A stretch of 64,000 nucleotides of DNA from DRTC01 sp964521025 (lineage in GTDB: Bacteria > Cloacimonadota > Cloacimonadia > Cloacimonadales > TCS61), in contig CAZFPK010000001.1 in assembly GCA_964521025.1 (NCBI GenBank), forward strand, positions 1 to 64,000. Direction: 5' to 3'. Shown here in pieces: positions 26,581 through 36,859 of the stretch (position 1 is its first letter; each line of letters opens with the position of its first letter). Made by a program: the position numbers and the translations under genes. The notes below the pieces were generated by a model that did no database searches, had not been told where the DNA came from, and worked only from the letters and a program-made list of their open reading frames with translations.

Positions 26581-28169
26581 GGAACGGTTTCATAAAGCCT
26601 GAACTCGATATTATGATAATTATCCAGAATATCATAGCGATCGACAAATTTTAATTCCTGCATTTTTTTCTTATCGATAAAACTTGTTTCCTGGAATTCA
26701 TCCAGATCATGATCCTGTCGGATTGTTTCCAGTACATATATCTCATATTCATCTTGCTTTTCTAATTTGGAAAAATCATAACAGATGTCATATTTGTTCA
26801 CATTTTGCAAAGCCATAAGCGAAGTATATCGTCCGCAGACAATAATTTTTTTATATGGATTTGTTTTGATAATCTCCTCATATACTTTTTTACCAAAATT
26901 GTTTATTGAGAATTCCAAATTCGTAAAATAATGAAAAATTCTATTAATATTCCAGGCATTACAGAAAATGATCAAGATTAAAACGGAAGTAAAAATTAAA
27001 TCTGTATTTATATGGTTAAAATTCTTCGATCCTCTTAAAAATTCTTTTATTATTACCGGTAATATCCCGATGAAATAACTAATCGGTACGATTAAAATAA
27101 CTAAATATCTCGAAGCTTTATAACCGATAAATCCAAAAGCCAGGACAAGACTGAAAAAAATCGAAATAAAAAATATCTCGATGATCCTGATCGTTCCATT
27201 TTTAATGAATTTATAAAATACTAAACCGATACTGATAAAAGATAAAAAAAATAACGACCAATTTTTCCAGACAAACGGCATAACGAGCAATTTTAAAAAA
27301 TTTAATACAACCTGGATAGGATTGAAAAAATTACCGGAGACTTTATTCCCGTAAATGATTTGAGAAATATTATTAAAGAGGATTACATTACTTTTTCTCA
27401 ATAATAAAAGAATCAGCAGACATGAAAAAACCGAAATCGATATCGTCAAAATGAAATATAATAAATCATCTTTATTAAATTTTTTTTTATTATTCAGTCG
27501 ATTTTTCCACGCAATTAAAATAAAAGTAATAAATATCGAAACGAAGAAAAGAAGACCGGTTGTTTTTGTTAAGATCGAAATCGACAAAAATAATCCTGAA
27601 AATAGATAAAAGATCATCTTGTTTCTCTTCTTGGTAATTAATCCAAGATACAAAAAGATCATAGACACAAATCCGAAAAAGAACATCGGAATATCGAGAA
27701 AAGCCAGCCTGCTGTAGATCAAATAAATATGATTGGTGCAGAGAATGAAAATTGAAAGCGGTAGTATTATTTTTAGTCCGTTTTTTCTTTTTTTATAAGA
27801 GATAAAAACCAGGAATCCAAATGCAAAGATCAAAAGGTCCGATAGAATCAGAGAGGGCAATCTTATTGAAATGAGTGATGTTCCAAAAATTTTCAAACTT
27901 AAATACTGGATCATCGGAATAACCGGCACGATTAGAATATGATTGAAATTATCGCACAAGAAAGTGCCGGTCAATATTTTTTTTACGGCATTCGTAGCAT
28001 AGAAACTTTCATCGGTATAAAATGCTCCACTGATAGTCGATGAGATATCGGGGTCTGCCTGGAATTTGTAAAGCCTGATGAGAAATGTAAAAATAGAAAT
28101 TATAATTATTAAAAAAATTATATATTTATTAATACTGTTCATTGATTTATTCGTATGAAATTTCTTCAT
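26577..28169 (-). CDS. GT39-like integral membrane glycosyltransferase
   Basis: 530 residues with about ten or more hydrophobic segments and an acidic first periplasmic loop (FYTDESFYATNA). That loop is the position of the catalytic Asp/Glu in ArnT/PMT-type (GT-C) enzymes using polyprenyl-phosphate sugars. The start is uncertain: ATG 28169 overlaps the flippase gene by 23 nt, while ATG 28142 (MNSINK) begins 4 nt after its stop; neither has a strong ribosome site. Second-last gene of the polysaccharide locus. It probably adds a sugar to a lipid-linked glycan on the outer face of the inner membrane. Confidence 0.75.
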   Translation of the reverse strand: MKKFHTNKSMNSINKYIIFLIIIISIFTFLIRLYKFQADPDISSTISGAFYTDESFYATNAVKKILTGTFLCDNFNHILIVPVIPMIQYLSLKIFGTSLISIRLPSLILSDLLIFAFGFLVFISYKKRKNGLKIILPLSIFILCTNHIYLIYSRLAFLDIPMFFFGFVSMIFLYLGLITKKRNKMIFYLFSGLFLSISILTKTTGLLFFVSIFITFILIAWKNRLNNKKKFNKDDLLYFILTISISVFSCLLILLLLRKSNVILFNNISQIIYGNKVSGNFFNPIQVVLNFLKLLVMPFVWKNWSLFFLSFISIGLVFYKFIKNGTIRIIEIFFISIFFSLVLAFGFIGYKASRYLVILIVPISYFIGILPVIIKEFLRGSKNFNHINTDLIFTSVLILIIFCNAWNINRIFHYFTNLEFSINNFGKKVYEEIIKTNPYKKIIVCGRYTSLMALQNVNKYDICYDFSKLEKQDEYEIYVLETIRQDHDLDEFQETSFIDKKKMQELKFVDRYDILDNYHNIEFRLYETVP

Positions 28170-29616
28170 ATAATGAGTTTTTTAATTTCCGGAATTTATT
28201 ATCCTTCAATAAATAAAATCCAAAAAATATAAGAAGAACAATAACCAGAATTATTTTGATCAATGAAACTACCAAATTTACGGTTAATACAAAATTCCAT
28301 GAGGAAAATAAAAACAAAACAATTAAAGTTAAGATCACCAACCCGAAATTATAACCGACAGGATAAACCTTTTCCGCAGCAAAAAAGTTGAAGATCACAA
28401 TAAATAAATAGGCAAAGATCGAAGCTGCACCCGCACCATAAATTCCAAATTTAGGAATTAGAAAATAATTAAACAGAATATTCAGTAATGCTCCGATCCC
28501 CACGGCAACAGCTATTTTCGCAGCTCTTTTTTTCACATAAAAACTGATGTTTATGATATTAAAAACTCCAAGCAGAAAAGTAGATATAACTCCGAAGAAA
28601 ACGATTTTTATCGCAGAATAATAGGCTTCATCAATAAATACATTAAATATCTCAGCAGCAAAAAGAATGACCAGAACTCCTAAAATTCCTCCAAAGAAGA
28701 GATAATAATTAAAAACTTGTTTATACGATCTTTTTGCTTCCGGTTTGTCTGATATTCTCATAGCATAAGGAAAATAAACCATGCTGACCATCGAAACCAG
28801 GAACTGCATGATCATCCCGACTCGATAACCGATAGCATAAATCCCGACATCATGAAGCGAGTTCGGAGAAAGATAGGTCAACATATACCTATCAAACATG
28901 CGTAAAGTTATCATCGCGATAGTTCCGGGGATCATAATAATTCCAAACTTAAGCAGGTCTTTGACAAGCTGAAAGGAATAATATATTTTCTTGATCTTTG
29001 CTGAAACCAGTTCTAATAAAACCTTTCTTATCTCGAACAGAGCTGCGATGGTCGAACAAAAAGAGGAGATCGTTAAAAAAAGAAAAATACTGTTTATATT
29101 AAGTTTTTCCAGGATCGATCCAATTATGATCAAAACCAGGAAAAGAGTATTTTTCACGATCGAAAGAAGAGCATAATTCGCAGATCTTTCCATAATGTTC
29201 AAGAAACTGAGCGTCATTCCGTAAATCGCATCGAAAAATAAGATGAGACTGATCAGGATAAAAATTTGGTGATAAACTTCAGTTCTTACGATCAGTAATG
29301 ATAATCGACTCTTAAAAACAATGATCAATAAGGAAAGAACAATTCCTGAAATTAGTAAAGTTATATAAATCGTAGAAATTATTGTGAATTTATATTCGCT
29401 GTTTTTTTTTTGATAAAAATAAGAAAAAACCGCTTGCTGCATTCCGAGGAAATAAACGAGACCGGCAAAAGAAATAAAGATCATTAAATTCGCATAAACT
29501 GCGAATTCTTCAGGCAGCATCAAACGCGTAAAGATTGGAAGTAAAAATAAATGCAATAGTTTATTGAACAGGTTTCCAGCTGTGTATTCTAATGTTTTTT
29601 TGAAGTATTTTTTCAT
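28147..29616 (-). CDS. Polysaccharide flippase (Wzx-like, MOP superfamily)
   Basis: 489 residues, about 12-14 hydrophobic segments and a basic N-terminus (MKKYFKKTLEYTAGNLFNKLL) typical of Wzx/RfbX proteins. There is an LPEEFAVYANLM-like early loop and GIYGAGAASIFAYL near TM 12, common to oligosaccharide flippases. It is predicted to move undecaprenyl-linked repeat units across the inner membrane. It sits within a run of glycosyltransferase genes, 182 nt downstream of a GT4 gene. No Wzy polymerase is obvious in the window. Confidence 0.82.
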   Translation of the reverse strand: MKKYFKKTLEYTAGNLFNKLLHLFLLPIFTRLMLPEEFAVYANLMIFISFAGLVYFLGMQQAVFSYFYQKKNSEYKFTIISTIYITLLISGIVLSLLIIVFKSRLSLLIVRTEVYHQIFILISLILFFDAIYGMTLSFLNIMERSANYALLSIVKNTLFLVLIIIGSILEKLNINSIFLFLTISSFCSTIAALFEIRKVLLELVSAKIKKIYYSFQLVKDLLKFGIIMIPGTIAMITLRMFDRYMLTYLSPNSLHDVGIYAIGYRVGMIMQFLVSMVSMVYFPYAMRISDKPEAKRSYKQVFNYYLFFGGILGVLVILFAAEIFNVFIDEAYYSAIKIVFFGVISTFLLGVFNIINISFYVKKRAAKIAVAVGIGALLNILFNYFLIPKFGIYGAGAASIFAYLFIVIFNFFAAEKVYPVGYNFGLVILTLIVLFLFSSWNFVLTVNLVVSLIKIILVIVLLIFFGFYLLKDNKFRKLKNSLYEEISYE

Positions 29617-29798
29617 AAAGTTTTATTCACTTTCCCGTAGCTTCCCTCAAAGGAACTCTCTCATTTAAGATTCGGAAAACTTTTTTTGGAGTGCATTAAC
29701 CGTGTTGATGTAAAAAAATCCAGGTGAATTATCAAATCTATCCAACCTTCCGAATCCTCAATCGAGAGAAAGATTGGTATAAGACTTCGGAAGGTGGT

Positions 29799-30833
29799 TT
29801 ATTTCATTATTTCGAGATACATCTGCTTTGTTTGTTCAGCGATCTTTTCCCAGGTAAAATTCTGCAAAATATGATTTTTTAAATCGCTTCTTCTTTCTTT
29901 GAGCAACGAGTGTTCGATCCCTTCTTTTATTGATTCGACAGAATGCGGATTCACATAATCAGCCAGCTCAAGGAAATACTCTCTGGTTCCGCCAAAAGGA
30001 GTAATCACGATATTTGCTCCGGCTAAACCAGCTTCCAGGGCAGCTCTTCCAGGCGTTTCATAACGGGTCGGAAGAATAAAAGTTTTGCAGGCTGCATAAG
30101 CAGATTCCAATAGAGGATCATCATGGTCGAGCCATTCGATCAACAAAATTTTCTCGGTTTTCTCTATTTCTTTCCGGCACCAGTTTCCTTCTTCATTATG
30201 CAGAATATCAGCGATTATAACAGACGGATGATCAATTTTTTGGAGTGCTTTGATGATGTTTTTTCCATTTTTGCGAACCGGTCCGAGATGTCCGACATAA
30301 AGAATAAAATCTTTGATCCCGTATTTTTTTGTAAACAGTTCCGGATCAGAATCCAGAAATCTTTCCTCGACCCCGTTATGAATGATCTTAATTTTATCTT
30401 TATTAATTCCAAGTCCAAGATCTAGAAGTTCCCCTTCCTCTTTGGTATTGGGAAGTACCATTGCGGATGCTTCACAAATTTCCCTGGTCAGGCTGTAGTC
30501 GGAATATGTTCTTTTAAAGATCTTGTGGAACGGCTTTTCCAGAGTTTGATAAATTTTTAATATTTTGGCGGAATGATTACTAAAAAAAATCGGATTTACA
30601 ACGAACTTTGCTCCGAAAGATTTCAGATTCATTGCCAGATCAAAAGTGCTGATACTCGCATTAAAAATATGGACAAGATCGTTTTCCCCGATTTTGAGGT
30701 TTTTATCCCACATATCAAAAAGCCTGACATCGATCCCGATTTTTTCCAGGTTTTTTCTCAGATGGATTATTTTATAAGTCGGTCCCCCGCGATTCAGCAT
30801 CAAAGTCTGGTAACCGGCAAAATATATTTTCAT
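29799..30833 (-). CDS. GT4-family glycosyltransferase
   Basis: 344 residues with the GT-B fold. N-terminal AGYQTLMLNRGGPTYKI acceptor half; IIHNGVEERFL at the domain switch; LYVGHLGPVRKNG; and the donor-binding E-x7-E in ETPGRAALE. It uses an NDP-sugar to extend the lipid-linked glycan in the cytoplasm. The start overlaps the stop of the upstream deacetylase-like gene by 4 nt, so they are coupled. The donor and linkage cannot be read from sequence. Confidence 0.85.
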   Translation of the reverse strand: MKIYFAGYQTLMLNRGGPTYKIIHLRKNLEKIGIDVRLFDMWDKNLKIGENDLVHIFNASISTFDLAMNLKSFGAKFVVNPIFFSNHSAKILKIYQTLEKPFHKIFKRTYSDYSLTREICEASAMVLPNTKEEGELLDLGLGINKDKIKIIHNGVEERFLDSDPELFTKKYGIKDFILYVGHLGPVRKNGKNIIKALQKIDHPSVIIADILHNEEGNWCRKEIEKTEKILLIEWLDHDDPLLESAYAACKTFILPTRYETPGRAALEAGLAGANIVITPFGGTREYFLELADYVNPHSVESIKEGIEHSLLKERRSDLKNHILQNFTWEKIAEQTKQMYLEIMK

Positions 30834-32371
30834 TGTTGTGCTTTACCCTTCTTATTCTCCCTATCATACAAAACATCGCGCCAGTGCTTTTTCCTGATAT
30901 TTTTTATATTAGATGGGATCCTGAGCACTTCCTTTTTTTCCCAATCTAAGTCTGCCAAAGAAATTTCCTTATTATATTTTACCAGAGCATAATTTTTATC
31001 TACATTAATCCTGATAAAGAAATCTTCTTTGTTACTTTCTGAGATAATTTTATCTCCTACTAATTTTTGATTTAATCTAATTCTACTTCTTTTTTCCCAC
31101 CAGTCAGCAAATTCGGAAAAATCTGCTTTCCAGATATTCTGCTCTTCGATTTTCATAAAAAGTTTTTCAATAACATTAAACTTTTGATGGGCAGGATGAT
31201 GATAAACAACAATTGGTTCCAGCAGCAGCTTTTGATGTTTGATCAAATAATAATAATACTGGATCATTTCACTTTCCGAAAAATGGGATCTTCGTAATCT
31301 TCCCGGACTTATCGGGTGAACCGGTATCTGCAGGACTTTTGAAAACCGTTCATCAAAATACGGATAAAAAGGAAAATTATCATAATCAAGACAGAACTCA
31401 GAACTGTATTTAAAATTTAATTCTTCAAAAATTTTTCCGAGTTGCGGATTCCATTCACCGTACGGTGAAACAAATCCCGAAGTAATGATATTGTTTTCTT
31501 TTAATTTGCTTAATCCGAGATTGATATTTTCATAATCCTTGCGAAAATTATTAAAGATAATATGACGAAAACAATGCAAACCGATTTCCTGGTCTGATTC
31601 CATTGATTTATAAACTTTAGCTAACATCTCATCCGAAACCGTATCAACGAACCAACTCCCGTTTATATGATATCTGCGACAGATCTCCCAAAGCGAATTA
31701 GCATCTTTTTCCGAGCAAAAATCAGTGTCAACACGGAAGAGGAAAGCTTGTTTAATATTTTCAGGATAATACCATAAATGAACAAAGGGAAGTTTGCGGT
31801 TATTAAATAAATAGGAAAGAGATAACCTGACAAGTTTCCTGATTTTGCCTTTCGAAACTTTTGCTACGATTTCCGAAGGAAGTTCTTTTCTCATAAAATA
31901 GAATTTTTTCCTGAGAGATTCGTAATTTAGAATCAAAGAATTAATATCAAAGGGAAATACGATCAACATTCCTTTTCCTAAATTCTTGAAAACTATACGC
32001 AAATTTATATCAACAAAGAAAAGACTTTTATCGTGCAGAATCTGCATCTCGGAATGAAAATCGATCAAACCGATATTGGAATAAATTGACTTATCACTGG
32101 CGATCAGGTAAGAGACTTTTTTTGTTTTGAATTTCTTTTTAAAAATAGCAGCGTAAGACTTTGCTTCAAAAATTACGGCTCCGCCGGCTTTTAAATAATT
32201 CGAGATAATATTTTCATCATCCGCACGGATCGATGAAGTAACAATGAGAACAGCGTAATTTTCAGGATCGATCTGGTTTTGTAATTGTATTTTTTCATAA
32301 GTTATACCTTCCTGGTTAAGAATTATTTCCCAGCCCGGTTGGGAACCAAAAACACCAACCTTCAGTTCCAT
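30830..32371 (-). CDS. Polysaccharide deacetylase-like (CE4/NodB fold) protein
   Basis: 513 residues. Residues about 1-190 are a Rossmann-like, GATase-like region (VLIVTSSIRADDENIISNYL, GGAVIFEAKSYAAIF). From about 205 the CE4 fold begins: FRVDTDF gives the metal/catalytic Asp pair (about 214), IGLHCFRH supplies the two His ligands (about 267-271), and FVSPYGEWNP resembles motif 3. It is predicted to remove N-acetyl groups from a surface polysaccharide. There is no signal peptide, so it would act in the cytoplasm or be exported in an unusual way. The start overlaps the upstream GT4 stop by 10 nt. Confidence 0.72.
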   Translation of the reverse strand: MELKVGVFGSQPGWEIILNQEGITYEKIQLQNQIDPENYAVLIVTSSIRADDENIISNYLKAGGAVIFEAKSYAAIFKKKFKTKKVSYLIASDKSIYSNIGLIDFHSEMQILHDKSLFFVDINLRIVFKNLGKGMLIVFPFDINSLILNYESLRKKFYFMRKELPSEIVAKVSKGKIRKLVRLSLSYLFNNRKLPFVHLWYYPENIKQAFLFRVDTDFCSEKDANSLWEICRRYHINGSWFVDTVSDEMLAKVYKSMESDQEIGLHCFRHIIFNNFRKDYENINLGLSKLKENNIITSGFVSPYGEWNPQLGKIFEELNFKYSSEFCLDYDNFPFYPYFDERFSKVLQIPVHPISPGRLRRSHFSESEMIQYYYYLIKHQKLLLEPIVVYHHPAHQKFNVIEKLFMKIEEQNIWKADFSEFADWWEKRSRIRLNQKLVGDKIISESNKEDFFIRINVDKNYALVKYNKEISLADLDWEKKEVLRIPSNIKNIRKKHWRDVLYDRENKKGKAQQ

Positions 32372-33363
32372 AAAATCTCCTTTATTACTTTGTTCAAATC
32401 TTCTTCTCTTTTCCCGAGTGGAAACATTTTTCTCGCTCGTTCCCTGACCCGATCTATATTTTCTGACAATAAAGCTTCTTTGATCGCTTCCACAGTTTCA
32501 TCCGCATTTCCGTAATGAACATAAAAACCTGTATCTCCAACAACTTCCGGCAAGGCTCCGTTTCTCGTTACTACCGGGATACAACCGCAATTCATCGCTT
32601 CCAGCAAAGCAAGACCAAACGATTCCCGATAAGAAATCTGGCAATATACTTTTGCTTTTCGGAGCCATTCAAGAGTATCTTTTTTTGATAATTTTCCGGT
32701 AAATAAAATATGGGGAGCAATCTCTTTCAAATAATTGTATGTCTCATTATCATATTCTCCGATAATGACAAATCCTGCATCCGAGAACTTTTTGGCTGCT
32801 TTGGCAAAAGTATCGAGCCCCTTAAGTTTCATAATATTTCTGGATTTTTTTTGCGACTTTCCAACAGTAACAACAATATTTTCTTTTTTATAGTTATATC
32901 TTCCAAAGCCAAAGTCTTCACCAAGACAGATTTTTTTAACTTTACTTATATCAGTAAATTTTCTGATTTCATTTGTACTAAAATCTGATATTGTTAATAT
33001 TTGATCTGCATTTTTCAGGACATAATTTATTTTCAGTCGAGAAAAAAAAGTCAGCTGACCACCGTAATTGAATTCCGGGACTTTTGTAAGCTCATACCCG
33101 GCGATCACCACGATTGTTTTTTTCTTTAATAATCCGGAACAAAAAATAACCAGCAAAGCCAGGAAATCCGCAAACCAGATAAACGAAATATCCGACCATA
33201 AAACACCTTTAAATATTTCCGGAATTCTTCGTAAGTTTTTTTTCCAGTTGGATATGATCAAAGTTCTGACATGATGATTTTTTTTTAAAATTGATAGATC
33301 TGTTTTGACATAAGTTGAATTATAAGCAGAAACAAACAATATTTTAGCTGATTTTTTTTCCAT
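32362..33363 (-). CDS. GT4-family glycosyltransferase
   Basis: 333 residues from ATG 33363, chosen because AGGTAAG lies just upstream and it starts 5 nt after the propeller gene stop. An in-frame upstream start at 33450 would overlap that gene. GT-B fold with KILFVSAYNST, IVVIAGYEL, a donor-half VGKSQKKSRNIMKLKGLDTF, and E-x7-E as ESFGLALLE. The CGCIPVVTRNGALPEVV block is typical of GT4. Part of the polysaccharide operon, overlapping the following deacetylase-like gene. Confidence 0.83.
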   Translation of the reverse strand: MEKKSAKILFVSAYNSTYVKTDLSILKKNHHVRTLIISNWKKNLRRIPEIFKGVLWSDISFIWFADFLALLVIFCSGLLKKKTIVVIAGYELTKVPEFNYGGQLTFFSRLKINYVLKNADQILTISDFSTNEIRKFTDISKVKKICLGEDFGFGRYNYKKENIVVTVGKSQKKSRNIMKLKGLDTFAKAAKKFSDAGFVIIGEYDNETYNYLKEIAPHILFTGKLSKKDTLEWLRKAKVYCQISYRESFGLALLEAMNCGCIPVVTRNGALPEVVGDTGFYVHYGNADETVEAIKEALLSENIDRVRERARKMFPLGKREEDLNKVIKEILWN

Positions 33364-33368
33364 CGAAC

Positions 33369-35807
33369 TTACCTGATCAAAGCAAATTTTCCCCTGGCAA
33401 TTTGTCCGTCGTTTGTATGAACAACATAAAAATAGATACCTGAACTGCATTTATAGCCGAATTTGTTCAATCCATCCCAGCTGAATTGCTGGAAATAATT
33501 TTTTTGCAGCTCGATGACAAAATCTCCATTCAGATCGTAAATATTGCAGAAAGTATCACCTTTCGGCATGGTCAGGCTCGAGATATTTTCAATTCTTAAA
33601 ATTTCATCGTATTCAGGATAGAACGGATTTGGATACACTATGACATTTCTTAACTTTATTTCTTTATTTTCTTGAGGAGCGATCCCGATCTCGAATGAAT
33701 TCAATCCTTCATCCGTACCAACATACAAAGTTCCTGTTACCGGTTCATAGGCGAAAGAAGTGATCGTATTGGAAAGCAGGGGATATTTTTCTTTGGTAAT
33801 ATTCGTAAATTCATCGAGATAATAAGCTTCCGGTTGATAGAGAGTTATGCCGTTATCCTGCGTTCCGATCCAGATGCGGTTGAACGGATCGACAAATAAA
33901 GCTGTCGGGTAAGTATAGGCTGCTCCATACAGTTTTTCCTGTGGATTTTCTCCACCGATATAAAGATATTCAGGATCGTTATCGATATAATCCCAACTGT
34001 TATTATCATAATATTTCTTCTTGATAACAGTTCCGTATTTATACCAGTAATCTCCGTCGAACATGAAAAGCCCGGCCGAGGATGCGATCCAGATTTCTTT
34101 ATGATTCCAAATTTCTCTGGATTTTATATCAAAAATCTGAACATAATCTAAATCATTAAATGGTGTTTTTGACCAAAGAGGATCATCTGTTATAGGGTCG
34201 GATGTATCATTCCAGATCCTCAATCCGGATAAAAGACCCCCAAAATATATCTTATCATTTCCAAAGAAAATATAAACCGGATCCATATCTTTATCTCCAT
34301 CAGGAGATACATAAGCTTCATACATCTCAAAATCTGTTACCAAATCCCAGTTTTCATTTAATATTGAAATATAACCTGTTGAACCACCATAAGAACAAAT
34401 CCACATTCGGTTTGTGCTATCCATCGTAATAAAACTAATAGTATTATTTCCCAAACCATCTGATGATGTAATGCTTTCCCAAGTATTATTAAAATCATCG
34501 AAAACAGAAATTCCATTCAACCAACCATGTTCAATATTACTTCCCCAGGCACCAAACCACTTCCTGTTTTGATGATCTACACAAATCGAGTAAATATTGT
34601 TATTTCTTAACGGGGAATCTTCGGCTGTATAATTAGTCCAATGAGTTCCATTAAAACTTCCTACACCTTTCGTACCTTTTGAAGTTGCCAGATGACCCTT
34701 ATGCCCGTTTGTTACCCACACAATATCATTCTTATCGATAATAACATCTTTTACTACATTAGCGATTATGCAATTAGTCTCAATTTTTGGACTCCATTCA
34801 AGACTATCAAAAAATAAAAATCCTTCACCCCAAGTATAAATACATAATTTTTCACCGATATTGGAGAAACCCATAATTTTGGTTGAATTTAAGCCTAAAT
34901 CATCCTTGTCCCAACTTTCTATTGTTGATTCGGTTATTTTTTTAACTGCTATATCCGAATCATCGATTATATCCAGTTTGTCTTCATTCCAAAAACCATA
35001 ACTAAACCATAAAGCATATTCATTATCGATAAAAACAGGAAAAATACTCTGATCTGTCTCATAAATCTGCCACTGCTGGAAATTAAAAAAATCAGTTGTC
35101 TGGATCACTCCATTTTCAGTACCGATTGCAATGTGTTCGTCTTTGACAGAAATTGAAGTTATTTTATTACTCAATAAAAGAGAGTTATCAACATTAACAT
35201 TGTTCCAGGCATTTAAAACATTTAACGAATCAATATGAACAAAATCTAATCCGTAAATACTGCCACAAATCAAATAATCATCTTCCGTTAAATTTATCGA
35301 AGTAATATCATTGCTGGAGAGTCCACTATTGATCGTGTAATTATTAAGCAGTACCGGAAAAGGAAACTCCGGTTTATCAATGAACACGCTAATTCCATTT
35401 TGAGTAGCAATATATATCAGAGAATCTTTATGAATGATTTCGTTGACAGCATTCGAACTTAAGCCAGTAGTTTCATTTATAGACATTAGCAGAATATTAC
35501 CATACAATCTACTTATTCCTTCATTCTTTGATCCGACCAAGAGAGTAGAATTCTCTTCAATAAAATCTAACGCTCTTATTTCATTATCACATAATCCGTC
35601 GACAACTGTCATCGTAGTCTCAAGATTATTATCAATCTTATCATAAACCAATACTCCACCCCAGGTAGCAATGTAATATTTCTCATCTGTTTGTTCTATA
35701 TCAAAAATATGATTTGTATTTGTATAAACTTTCCAATTTTTCGCAAAAACGCTAAGCAGTAAATAGGGTGTAAATAAAATTATTAAAAATAAACTGTTTT
35801 TCTTCAC
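33369..35807 (-). CDS. Secreted beta-propeller protein with FlgD-like sorting domain
   Basis: 812 residues with a signal peptide (FLIILFTPYLLLSVFA). The bulk is repeats of the two-component-regulator-propeller type, with ETTMTVVDGLCDNEIRAL, ETTGLSSNAVNEI and NSGLSSNDITSI, plus later KWFGAWGSN and RIWIGTQDNG blades. These indicate one or two seven-bladed propellers as in hybrid-sensor periplasmic parts, but no kinase is attached. The end is a FlgD-like sorting domain (VYPNPFYPEY, IYDLNGDFVIEL, CSSGIYFYVV). It is 3 nt downstream of wecA-like and 5 nt upstream of a GT4 gene, so cotranscribed with glycan synthesis. It may bind or organise the polymer at the surface; this is inference. Confidence 0.82.
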   Translation of the reverse strand: MKKNSLFLIILFTPYLLLSVFAKNWKVYTNTNHIFDIEQTDEKYYIATWGGVLVYDKIDNNLETTMTVVDGLCDNEIRALDFIEENSTLLVGSKNEGISRLYGNILLMSINETTGLSSNAVNEIIHKDSLIYIATQNGISVFIDKPEFPFPVLLNNYTINSGLSSNDITSINLTEDDYLICGSIYGLDFVHIDSLNVLNAWNNVNVDNSLLLSNKITSISVKDEHIAIGTENGVIQTTDFFNFQQWQIYETDQSIFPVFIDNEYALWFSYGFWNEDKLDIIDDSDIAVKKITESTIESWDKDDLGLNSTKIMGFSNIGEKLCIYTWGEGFLFFDSLEWSPKIETNCIIANVVKDVIIDKNDIVWVTNGHKGHLATSKGTKGVGSFNGTHWTNYTAEDSPLRNNNIYSICVDHQNRKWFGAWGSNIEHGWLNGISVFDDFNNTWESITSSDGLGNNTISFITMDSTNRMWICSYGGSTGYISILNENWDLVTDFEMYEAYVSPDGDKDMDPVYIFFGNDKIYFGGLLSGLRIWNDTSDPITDDPLWSKTPFNDLDYVQIFDIKSREIWNHKEIWIASSAGLFMFDGDYWYKYGTVIKKKYYDNNSWDYIDNDPEYLYIGGENPQEKLYGAAYTYPTALFVDPFNRIWIGTQDNGITLYQPEAYYLDEFTNITKEKYPLLSNTITSFAYEPVTGTLYVGTDEGLNSFEIGIAPQENKEIKLRNVIVYPNPFYPEYDEILRIENISSLTMPKGDTFCNIYDLNGDFVIELQKNYFQQFSWDGLNKFGYKCSSGIYFYVVHTNDGQIARGKFALIR

Positions 35808-35809
35808 AA

Positions 35810-36859
35810 TTAAAACTCCTGTTTATAAACTATAAATATTAATATAACCAACACTAATAAGAATAGCAATAGCAAAATTCCTAAAAGTATCTCTTTGGCA
35901 GTAAAAGAAAATCCAAAAGCAATAAGCCCAAATAAAAATGTTATGAAGTAACAGATTAAATTTATTGTTTTCTGGGAAAATCCCAAATCTACAAGTTTAT
36001 GATGGAGATGTTCTTTATCTGCTAGAAAAATATTTTTCTTGCCTTTAATTCTTCTGAAAATTGTTAGAACAGTATCACTGATAGGAATAACAAGTGCTGA
36101 AATCGGTATTAACATTGTGGTTGTAGCGATTCCTTTACATTGTGATGTACCGATAACAGTTATTCCTGCAATATTCAATCCAATAAAAAGACTACCTGTA
36201 TCACCCAAAAAGATCTTTGCTGGATAAAAATTGTATTTTAGAAAAGCTAGATTTGTTCCAATAAATGGAATTGATAAGAATATTAAAATTATGTTGTTTT
36301 TTTTAATACCTACAGCTAATAATACTAAAGCAACGATCATACAAATACCCGAAGCAAGTCCATCCAAGCCATCTATTAAATTGAATGCATTAATAACCAA
36401 TAAAAACCAGATAATTGTCAATGGATACGAAAATAAACCCGGATCAATATCGCTTCCAAAAGGATTTGTAAGCAATTCTATCCTAAAACCGGATAAGCAC
36501 ATAATCAACGCGATTATGATCAGGAATAATAACTTATATTTTGCTGTAATTTTTTTTTTATCATCCAAATAACCAAGAAAAAAAATAATTAAACCACCGA
36601 GTGCGAGAATTAATACTTTAAATGCTTCGGATTTATCCAAACCAAAAAATCCGGATTGCCAATAAAATATTATTTGAATTACGACGATCGGAATTACTAA
36701 AGACATTCCACCGGCAAGAGGAATTTCGTTTTTATGAATTCCTCTTTTATGGGGAATATCAATTAATCCAAATCGTTTTGAAAATCTAATATTCAAAGGA
36801 ACTAAGAATAATGTAATTCCATAGGAAAATATTAAAACAACCAGTAATTTGAATAACAT
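35810..36859 (-). CDS. wecA: Undecaprenyl-phosphate GlcNAc-1-phosphate transferase-like (WecA/TagO family)
   Basis: 349 residues, about ten or eleven membrane segments. It shows the MraY/WecA signatures: PHKRGIHKNEIPLAGG, the Asp pair NAFNLIDGLDGLASG, the third catalytic Asp in FLGDTGSLFIG, and DKEHLHHKLVDLGFS (the H-x-H-H cytosolic loop). It transfers a sugar-1-phosphate to undecaprenyl phosphate, the committed first step of the glycan made by this locus. The start shares one base with the stop of the upstream GT4 gene. GlcNAc is the usual sugar, but others are possible. Confidence 0.88.
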   Translation of the reverse strand: MLFKLLVVLIFSYGITLFLVPLNIRFSKRFGLIDIPHKRGIHKNEIPLAGGMSLVIPIVVIQIIFYWQSGFFGLDKSEAFKVLILALGGLIIFFLGYLDDKKKITAKYKLLFLIIIALIMCLSGFRIELLTNPFGSDIDPGLFSYPLTIIWFLLVINAFNLIDGLDGLASGICMIVALVLLAVGIKKNNIILIFLSIPFIGTNLAFLKYNFYPAKIFLGDTGSLFIGLNIAGITVIGTSQCKGIATTTMLIPISALVIPISDTVLTIFRRIKGKKNIFLADKEHLHHKLVDLGFSQKTINLICYFITFLFGLIAFGFSFTAKEILLGILLLLFLLVLVILIFIVYKQEF